Assembly: GCA_018661145.1 (NCBI GenBank)
Contig: JABJIU010000074.1
Coordinates: 1-11,558 of the forward strand
Origin: Pseudomonadota bacterium
GTDB lineage: Bacteria > Pseudomonadota > Gammaproteobacteria > Arenicellales > UBA868
DNA length: 11,558 nucleotides
Direction: 5' to 3'
The position numbers and the translations under genes are program-made. The notes under the pieces are model-generated. The model did no database searches. It was not told the origin of the DNA and was given only the letters and a program-made list of their open reading frames with translations. Shown here piece by piece: positions 6,072-11,558 of the stretch (positions are counted from its first letter, which is position 1; every line of letters starts with the position of its first letter).

Positions 6072-7697
6072 GTGTCCATATTTGAAGCGCAGCTAGAAAA
6101 AGACCGCGCCAACTTTGAGCCCCTGACGCCAGTCAGCTTTTTGCGCCGGGCGGCGCAGGTAGCTCCTTCGCGTACTGCCATCATCCACGGCCAACGCCGC
6201 TATTCTTACGCACAGTTTCTGGAGCGCTCCTCAAAACTTGCCAATGCGCTCGCCGCCCAAGGAATCGGCCCCGGGGACTGTGTCGCGATCATGGGCGCCA
6301 ACACACCGGAGATGCTGGAGGCCCATAACGGTGTGCCGATGCTGGGCGCGGTGCTGAACTCGTTGAATATCAGACTCGATGCCAAAACCATTGCCTTCAT
6401 TCTGGATCATGGCGAAGCCAAGGTACTACTGACCGATCGGGCGTTTTCGGAGGCCATCAAAGAGGCTCTCACCCTCACCGAGCGTGAGCTGCTTGTCATC
6501 GATATCGATGATTCGGAGAGCGAAGGCGGCGAGTGCCTCGGCGAGATGGACTATGAAACCTTTATCGCAGGAGGTGGCGACAGCTTTCCTGCGGGCCAAC
6601 CTGTAGATGAGTGGCAGGCGCTTTCGCTTCTTTACACTTCCGGCACAACCGGCAACCCCAAGGGTTGCGTCTACCATCATCGCGGTGCTTATCTCAACGC
6701 ACTTGGCAACATGTCGACAATGGAGCTCAACCGTGACTCGGTTTACCTGTGGACGCTGCCGATGTTTCACTGTGACGGTTGGACATTTACCTGGGCAGTG
6801 ACCGCTGCGATGGGCGTCCATGTCTGCCTGCGTGCAGTCGAACCAGCCGCCGTCTTCTCGTCGATCGCTGAGAATGGCGTCACCCACATGTGTGGCGCAC
6901 CGATCGTGATGAATATGCTCGCCAACGCTCCGCAGGAAACCAAAGCCCCGTTTTCCCAGACAGTGGAAATCGCCACAGGGGGGGCCGCTCCGCCGTCGGC
7001 AGTGATCGAAGCCATGGAGGCTGACGGATTTCATGTCACCCACCTTTACGGCCTCACCGAGACCTATGGACCGGCAACCGTCTGCATCCCCCAGGAAGAC
7101 TGGCCGGCGCTGGCTCTGCAGGAGCGTTCGTCACGGATAGCCCGGCAAGGGGTGCACTACGGCACCCTGGAAAACGCCAGCGTCAAGAAACCCGATACCA
7201 TGGAGGATGCCCCATGGGACGGGAAAACCTTTGGGGAAGTGATGATCCGCGGGAACACCGTCATGAAGGGGTATCTCAAGAACGCCGAGGCAACGCAGGC
7301 CGCTTTTGCCGGCGGCTGGTTTCACAGCGGCGACATCGCGGTGCGCCACCCGGATGGTTACATTGAGATCAAGGACCGGTCCAAAGATATCATCATCTCT
7401 GGCGGAGAGAACATCTCAAGCCTTGAAGTCGAGGAAACACTGTATCGCCACCCAAAGGTTCTGGAGGCTGCCGTTGTTGCAAGACCAGACAATACCTGGG
7501 GGGAAACTCCCTGTGCATTCGTTACCCTGCGCGAAGGAGAAAATGTCGAGCCTCAGGAAATCGTTGATTTCTGCCGGGATAACATGGCGCACTACAAAGC
7601 GCCGCGAACGATCGTCTTCGGCGAACTGCCCAAGACCTCGACCGGCAAGATCCAGAAATTTATCCTCAGAGAAAAGGCCCAGAATCTGACTGACTAG
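6072..7697 (+). CDS. acyl-CoA synthetase (AMP-binding, ANL superfamily)
   Basis: A 541-residue adenylate-forming enzyme that would activate a carboxylic acid with ATP and join it to CoA in the cytoplasm. The phosphate-binding loop YTSGTTGNPKG is at 188-198, the adenine-binding YGLTETYGP at 326-334, and WFHSGD, with the ribose-contacting Asp, at 416-421. The hinge region (IKDRSKDIIISGGENIS, 433-449) and the C-terminal catalytic lysine in PKTSTGKIQK (Lys526) are also present. All core motifs are complete. The MFHCDGW segment (231-237) resembles the short/medium-chain acyl-CoA synthetase group that includes plant AAE-type enzymes, so a short, medium or branched acid is more likely than a long-chain one. 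The start is GTG at 6072, with GAGGAG ending 8 bases upstream. It stands alone on its strand, divergent from the MaoC gene and convergent with the MOSC gene. Confidence 0.94.
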   Translation: MSIFEAQLEKDRANFEPLTPVSFLRRAAQVAPSRTAIIHGQRRYSYAQFLERSSKLANALAAQGIGPGDCVAIMGANTPEMLEAHNGVPMLGAVLNSLNIRLDAKTIAFILDHGEAKVLLTDRAFSEAIKEALTLTERELLVIDIDDSESEGGECLGEMDYETFIAGGGDSFPAGQPVDEWQALSLLYTSGTTGNPKGCVYHHRGAYLNALGNMSTMELNRDSVYLWTLPMFHCDGWTFTWAVTAAMGVHVCLRAVEPAAVFSSIAENGVTHMCGAPIVMNMLANAPQETKAPFSQTVEIATGGAAPPSAVIEAMEADGFHVTHLYGLTETYGPATVCIPQEDWPALALQERSSRIARQGVHYGTLENASVKKPDTMEDAPWDGKTFGEVMIRGNTVMKGYLKNAEATQAAFAGGWFHSGDIAVRHPDGYIEIKDRSKDIIISGGENISSLEVEETLYRHPKVLEAAVVARPDNTWGETPCAFVTLREGENVEPQEIVDFCRDNMAHYKAPRTIVFGELPKTSTGKIQKFILREKAQNLTD

Positions 7698-7720
7698 GTT
7701 TTCAGTGAATCATCATCACC

Positions 7721-7738
7721 GGGACAGTCATGTGTCCT
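7721..7738. terminator. weak hairpin between convergent genes, possible terminator
   Basis: GGACA (7722-7726) and TGTCC (7733-7737) form a five-pair stem with a six-base loop, extendable by a G-T pair. It lies in the 92-base gap between the convergent acyl-CoA synthetase and MOSC genes, where a two-way terminator would be expected. No T-run follows on either strand, so an intrinsic terminator is doubtful. I see nothing else in this gap. Confidence 0.22.
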
Positions 7739-7789
7739 AGTAGAAAATGGGTCGCACCATCTCAGCGCTTAAAGTCCTTTTTCGCGTGG

Positions 7790-8245
7790 CTAACCGATCG
7801 AGCTAACGAGATCGCCCGGCCGGATCAAGCCACCGCCGAGAATCTCGCAGCGCAGTCCCCCTTTGTGGGCGAGTTGTTTGACCAGTCCCGGAACCTCAAG
7901 AAGATTCTGAAGGTAGGCACACGGCTCACAGAGTTCCACACCACGCAACTGAACCTCTCCCACCGTAAAGATTCGGTCTACGAGGGGATTGAGATCGACC
8001 CCTCGGGTAATGACATTGCGGCGAAAGGCCGTCACCGGTAGGTCCGTGGAAAACATCTCATTGAACTCATCGATCGCTTCAACTTGAATCAGTGTCAATT
8101 GGGTTTCGGGCGCCGCGCCAAACGCACAATAACGATCGCCTTCAAGACCGGCGCCGGCCGTGGCAACGACTTCAGACACTTCACGAATGGTGCCGCCTTC
8201 GGTCGCCGAAAGGCACACAACAGCAACTTCACCCTGGGTTAGCAT
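7790..8245 (-). CDS. MOSC domain-containing protein
   Basis: A 151-residue protein that is essentially one MOSC domain, the fold shared with the C-terminus of molybdenum cofactor sulfurases and with YiiM/YuaD-type proteins. Recognisable blocks are GLEGDRY (33-39), TAFRRNVITRGVDLN (72-86), GVELCEPC (Cys106, Cys109) and LRCEILGGG with IRPGD near the C-terminus. The conserved cysteine in the CEPC block is the residue thought to carry sulfur or bind cofactor in related proteins. The function of stand-alone short MOSC proteins is mostly undefined; roles in sulfur transfer or molybdopterin-dependent detoxification are proposed for relatives. It starts 12 bases after the propionyl-CoA carboxylase gene and is probably its operon partner, which is not an obvious pairing. 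The ribosome-binding site is weak (AAAG close to the ATG). Confidence 0.88.
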   Translation of the reverse strand: MLTQGEVAVVCLSATEGGTIREVSEVVATAGAGLEGDRYCAFGAAPETQLTLIQVEAIDEFNEMFSTDLPVTAFRRNVITRGVDLNPLVDRIFTVGEVQLRGVELCEPCAYLQNLLEVPGLVKQLAHKGGLRCEILGGGLIRPGDLVSSIG

Positions 8246-8257
8246 TTCTTTCGCGAC

Positions 8258-9790
8258 CTACAGCGGGATGTTGCCGTGTTTGCGCCAGGGATTTTCGAGT
8301 TGCTTGTTCCGCAACATAGAAAGGGAGCGGCAGATACGGGTTCGGGTTTCACTCGGCAAAATGACATCATCAATAAAGCCCCGATGGCCAGCAACGAACG
8401 GATTGGCAAACTTCTGTCGGTATTCTTCTGTTCTTTGAGCAATCTTTTCATCATTCCCGATATCCTTGCGAAAAATGATCTCAACCGCACCCTTTGGCCC
8501 CATGACCGCAATTTCGGCAGTTGGCCAAGCCAGGTTGACGTCGCCACGCAGATGCTTGGATGCCATCACATCATAAGCGCCGCCGTAAGCTTTGCGAGTG
8601 ATTACAGTCACCTTAGGCACCGTACACTCAGCGTAGGCGTAGAGAAGCTTTGCACCGTGCCGGATGATGCCGCCATATTCCTGGGCCGTGCCCGGCAAAA
8701 AGCCTGGCACATCGACAAACGTCACAATCGGAATACTAAAGGCGTCGCAGAACCTGACAAACCGCGCTGCCTTGACTGATGACTGAATATCCAGACACCC
8801 GGCAAGGACCATCGGTTGATTCGCAACGAGGCCAACCGTCGACCCTCCCATACGACCGAATCCAGTCAGTATATTGCCGGCAAAGTCGGGCTTAAGTTCA
8901 AAAAAGTCTCCGTCATCAACCACTTTGATGATGAGTTCGTGCATGTCATAAGGCTTGTTTGGATTATCGGGTACCAGGGTATCCAGCGAAGGGTCTGACC
9001 GATCCACGGGATCTATCGGCTCACGCTGGGGCGTTTCATCAACATTACTTGCCGGTAGGAAATCGATGAAACGGCGAAGACTCAGCAGCGCGTCAATGTC
9101 ATTATCGAACGCACCGTCGGCAACACCGGAGCGACTCGAGTGAGTGGTGGCCCCGCCGAGCTCTTCATGTGTGACTGTTTCGTGCGTAACCGTCTTCACA
9201 ACCTCTGGGCCCGTGACATACATATAGGACGTATCCCGGACCATGAAAACAAAGTCGGTAATTGCAGGAGAATAAACTGCACCGCCGGCGCAAGGGCCCA
9301 TGATCATGGAAATCTGCGGTATCACTCCGGATGCGAGTACATTGCGCTGGAATACTTCGGCATAGCCCGCCAATGAGTCAATACCCTCCTGGATTCGGGC
9401 GCCGCCAGAATCATTAAGACCGATCACTGGCGCCCCCACCCGCATGGCGTGATCCATAACCTTACAGATCTTCCCGGCGTGCGCCTCCGAGAGCGATCCA
9501 CCAAGCACGGTAAAATCCTGGCTGAACACAAAGACCGTACGACCATTGATCGTACCGTGTCCGGTCACCACGCCGTCACCGGGAACCGCTTTCTCGGCCA
9601 TGTCAAAATCGACGCATCGATGCTCGACAAACACGTCCCATTCTTCAAAACTGCCTTCATCTAACAGCGCGCCAATTCGCTCGCGGGCAGTGAGCTTTCC
9701 CTTGGCGTGCTGGGCATCGATACGTCCCTGTCCTCCGCCTTGACGTGCGGCTTCGCGACGCCTTTCCAGTTCTTCGAGAATCTCTCTCAT
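8258..9790 (-). CDS. pccB: propionyl-CoA carboxylase beta subunit (biotin-dependent carboxyltransferase)
   Basis: A 510-residue carboxyltransferase subunit, normal length for PccB/AccD5-type proteins. It would move CO2 from carboxybiotin on the alpha subunit to propionyl-CoA, making (S)-methylmalonyl-CoA. Both crotonase-like halves are complete: the N-terminal half has DSGGARIQEG (127-136) and the oxyanion-hole loop GPCAGGA (165-171), and the C-terminal half has VPGFLPG (361-367) and the loop AYGGAYDVMASKHLRGD (401-417). Asp407 in that loop matches the residue reported to favour propionyl-CoA in Streptomyces PccB, where acetyl-CoA-preferring enzymes have a hydrophobic residue. This supports propionyl-CoA over acetyl-CoA. 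The ATG overlaps the mutase stop by one base (TGATG), so translation is likely coupled. The biotin carboxylase/carrier subunit is not in the window and must be encoded elsewhere. Confidence 0.95.
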   Translation of the reverse strand: MREILEELERRREAARQGGGQGRIDAQHAKGKLTARERIGALLDEGSFEEWDVFVEHRCVDFDMAEKAVPGDGVVTGHGTINGRTVFVFSQDFTVLGGSLSEAHAGKICKVMDHAMRVGAPVIGLNDSGGARIQEGIDSLAGYAEVFQRNVLASGVIPQISMIMGPCAGGAVYSPAITDFVFMVRDTSYMYVTGPEVVKTVTHETVTHEELGGATTHSSRSGVADGAFDNDIDALLSLRRFIDFLPASNVDETPQREPIDPVDRSDPSLDTLVPDNPNKPYDMHELIIKVVDDGDFFELKPDFAGNILTGFGRMGGSTVGLVANQPMVLAGCLDIQSSVKAARFVRFCDAFSIPIVTFVDVPGFLPGTAQEYGGIIRHGAKLLYAYAECTVPKVTVITRKAYGGAYDVMASKHLRGDVNLAWPTAEIAVMGPKGAVEIIFRKDIGNDEKIAQRTEEYRQKFANPFVAGHRGFIDDVILPSETRTRICRSLSMLRNKQLENPWRKHGNIPL

Positions 9791-11558
9791 CAGTCGTCGT
9801 CCTGTGGACCGGGAATGAGATCAAAAACTTCTCGAGCAGCTTCCAGAATGGGTGTCCCCGGACCAAAGAAGGCGGCAACCCCCAGCGCCGAAAGGCTCTC
9901 GCGATCAGCCTTGGGAACCACACCCCCCAGCACGACCTTGATACTACTTGCACCGCTTTCGGCCAGTACCTCGAGCAGCCTTGGCACTAGCGTTGAGTGC
10001 CCTGCCGCCTGGGAGGAGACGCCAATCACGTGCACGTCGTTATCCAGTGCCTGCTGAACCACTTCCTCCGGCGTCTGGAAAAGGGGCCCAATATCGACAT
10101 CAAAGCCCACATCGGCAAACCCTGTCGCAATGATGCGGGCACCCCGGTCGTGACCATCCTGGCCCAACTTGGCAACAAGAATACGCGGCCGTCGTCCGAA
10201 TTGATCGGCAAAGGCCTTAACATCCTGGCGCAACCGCTGAAAAGTCTCGTCCTGCTGATATGCTTCCCCGTACACGCCTGAAATCGTCCTGACCTGGGCC
10301 TGATATCGGCCGAATTGCGCTTCCAGCGCAAGCGAGATTTCGCCCACCGTCGCACGCGCCCTTGCAGCTTCCACCGCATACTCTAGCAGGTTGGCTGCCT
10401 GTCGCCCGGCGGCTGTTTTCAGTGCATCCAGCGTCTTTTGGCACTGGTACTGGTCGCGGCCCCTGCGAACCGCTTCAAGACGTGCAATCTGTGTCTTTAG
10501 TACCTCGGAATTATCAATACTAAGAATATCCACTTCGGTTTCTTCGGACGCTTGGTATTGGTTTACACCGACAACCACTTCCTCACCAAGATCAATACGG
10601 GCCTGACGCCGGGCTGCCGATTCTTCAATACGCAGCTTTGGAATTCCGTTGATGATCGCCTGCGTCATCCCTCCCATATCTTCGACTTCATCAATAAGAG
10701 AGCGTGCGTGTACGGCAAGACTGGCGGTGAGACTCTCCACATAATAAGAACCCCCCAGAGGATCGACCACACGGTTGATGCCGGCCTCTTCGCGCATAAT
10801 CAATTGCGTGTTGCGCGCAATATGGGCCGAAAAATCCGTCGGTAAAGCCAGCGCTTCATCAAAGCTGTTCGTATGAAGAGACTGGGTCCCGCCGAACACT
10901 GCCGCCAGTGCCTCGATGGTGGTCCGGATAATGTTGTTGTAGGGATCCTCACTAGTCAGGCTGACACCGGAGGTCTGACAATGTGTTCTCAGCATTAACG
11001 AGCGCGGATCAGAGGGGTTGAACTTTTCTTTAATCAGTTGTGCCCAAAGAAGCCGCGCTGCCCTCAGCTTTGCGACTTCCATGAAGAAGTTCATTCCAAT
11101 ACCGAAAAAGAAAGACAACCGGGGTGCAAAGCGGTCTATCTCAAGGCCGCGGTCAACTGCAGTGCGGACGTATTCGATACCATCGGCCAGGGTATAAGCC
11201 AGTTCCTGAACCGACGTCGCGCCAGCCTCCTGAATGTGGTAACCGGAAATCGAAATCGGGTTAAAGCGCGGCATCTGCGCAGCGGTGTAGGCAATGATAT
11301 CGGAAACGATCCGCATCGATTCCTTCGGTGGATAAATATAGGTATTACGGACCATGAACTCTTTTAGGACATCGTTCTGTAGCGTACCGGAAAGACTCGC
11401 CTTATCCACGCCCTGTTCTTCCCCGGCAACAATAAACATGGCAAGTATGGGAATCACCGCACCATTCATGGTCATGGAAACCGACATCTGGTCCAACGGG
11501 ATTCCGTCGAACAGGATCCGCATATCCTCGACGGAATCAATAGCGACTCCGGCCATGC
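9790..11558 (-). CDS. scpA: methylmalonyl-CoA mutase, large subunit, N-terminus beyond the window
   Basis: About 588 residues of a B12-dependent methylmalonyl-CoA mutase, which converts (R)-methylmalonyl-CoA to succinyl-CoA. The frame is still open at the window end. Alignment by motif to the Propionibacterium enzyme (Tyr243-His244 there) suggests roughly 137 residues are missing, and the ATG at 11556 is internal (SVEDMRILFDGIP is an internal family segment). The substrate-domain residues are present: EFMVRNTYIYPP and SGYHIQEAGA (Tyr106-His107 in the visible part), followed by RTHCQTSGVSLT and the SLHTNSFDEALALPT region. The C-terminal cobalamin domain has the base-off motif D-x-H-x-x-G in GQDGHDRG, with the lower-ligand His encoded at 10150-10152. 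It is thus a complete catalytic-type subunit rather than an inactive small subunit. It is upstream of, and overlaps by one base with, the propionyl-CoA carboxylase gene. Confidence 0.96.
   Translation of the reverse strand, partial: MAGVAIDSVEDMRILFDGIPLDQMSVSMTMNGAVIPILAMFIVAGEEQGVDKASLSGTLQNDVLKEFMVRNTYIYPPKESMRIVSDIIAYTAAQMPRFNPISISGYHIQEAGATSVQELAYTLADGIEYVRTAVDRGLEIDRFAPRLSFFFGIGMNFFMEVAKLRAARLLWAQLIKEKFNPSDPRSLMLRTHCQTSGVSLTSEDPYNNIIRTTIEALAAVFGGTQSLHTNSFDEALALPTDFSAHIARNTQLIMREEAGINRVVDPLGGSYYVESLTASLAVHARSLIDEVEDMGGMTQAIINGIPKLRIEESAARRQARIDLGEEVVVGVNQYQASEETEVDILSIDNSEVLKTQIARLEAVRRGRDQYQCQKTLDALKTAAGRQAANLLEYAVEAARARATVGEISLALEAQFGRYQAQVRTISGVYGEAYQQDETFQRLRQDVKAFADQFGRRPRILVAKLGQDGHDRGARIIATGFADVGFDVDIGPLFQTPEEVVQQALDNDVHVIGVSSQAAGHSTLVPRLLEVLAESGASSIKVVLGGVVPKADRESLSALGVAAFFGPGTPILEAAREVFDLIPGPQDDD

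Noticed and set aside
6426..7043. Minus-strand open frame of 205 codons
   Set aside because: Antisense to the core of the acyl-CoA synthetase, which has all its motifs; the antisense protein is Cys/His-scattered without a domain pattern.
7730..8041. Plus-strand open frame of 103 codons after the acyl-CoA synthetase
   Set aside because: Mostly antisense to the MOSC gene and without recognisable motifs.
8276..8779. Plus-strand open frame of 167 codons
   Set aside because: Antisense to the C-terminal half of the carboxyltransferase, with no domain or ribosome site.
1..11558. CRISPR arrays, tRNAs, transposons, phage or defence genes
   Set aside because: No spaced direct repeats, cloverleaf-like sequence, terminal inverted repeats, transposase, integrase or nuclease motifs were seen on either strand.

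Overview
The window looks like chromosomal DNA from a free-living, moderately GC-rich proteobacterium. A gammaproteobacterium is plausible because one acetyltransferase closely resembles E. coli YpeA, but I cannot name a genus. The region is densely coded: no gap exceeds about 170 bases, and I see no rRNA, tRNA, insertion sequence, phage gene or CRISPR array.

Layout. (A) 1-2657, plus strand: a tight three-gene run made of the 3' part of a GT4-type glycosyltransferase, a histidine-phosphatase-fold enzyme (4-base overlap) and a P1/DmpA-type self-cleaving aminopeptidase. (B) 5904-2638, minus strand: a four-gene run made of a short MaoC/R-hydratase, two adjacent MurG-like (COG4671-like) glycosyltransferases, and a YpeA-like GNAT acetyltransferase. 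A and B converge and overlap tail to tail by 20 bases. The first of the paired glycosyltransferases is frameshifted at a run of eight G, so as written it gives only a truncated product. (C) 6072-7697, plus strand: an acyl-CoA synthetase, transcribed divergently from the MaoC gene across a 167-base region with plausible promoters for both directions. (D) 11558-7790, minus strand: methylmalonyl-CoA mutase (N-terminus outside the window), the propionyl-CoA carboxylase carboxyltransferase (beta) subunit, and a MOSC-domain protein. The first junction has a 1-base overlap and the second a 12-base gap.

How the genes may work together. Block D encodes two steps of propionyl-CoA catabolism: carboxylation to methylmalonyl-CoA and B12-dependent isomerisation to succinyl-CoA. 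The biotin-carrying alpha subunit, the epimerase and the mutase chaperone are not in view. The acyl-CoA synthetase (C) and the MaoC hydratase fit a general acyl-CoA theme. Blocks A and B together hold three GT-B glycosyltransferases, a phosphatase, an acetyltransferase and a hydratase. They may form an undescribed glycan or glycoconjugate locus, but no gene seen here fixes the product.

The points most worth a second look are the G8 frameshift, the paired glycosyltransferases in a mixed operon, the phosphatase translationally coupled to GT4, and the MOSC gene at the end of the mutase/carboxylase operon. Most of the window is otherwise ordinary metabolism.
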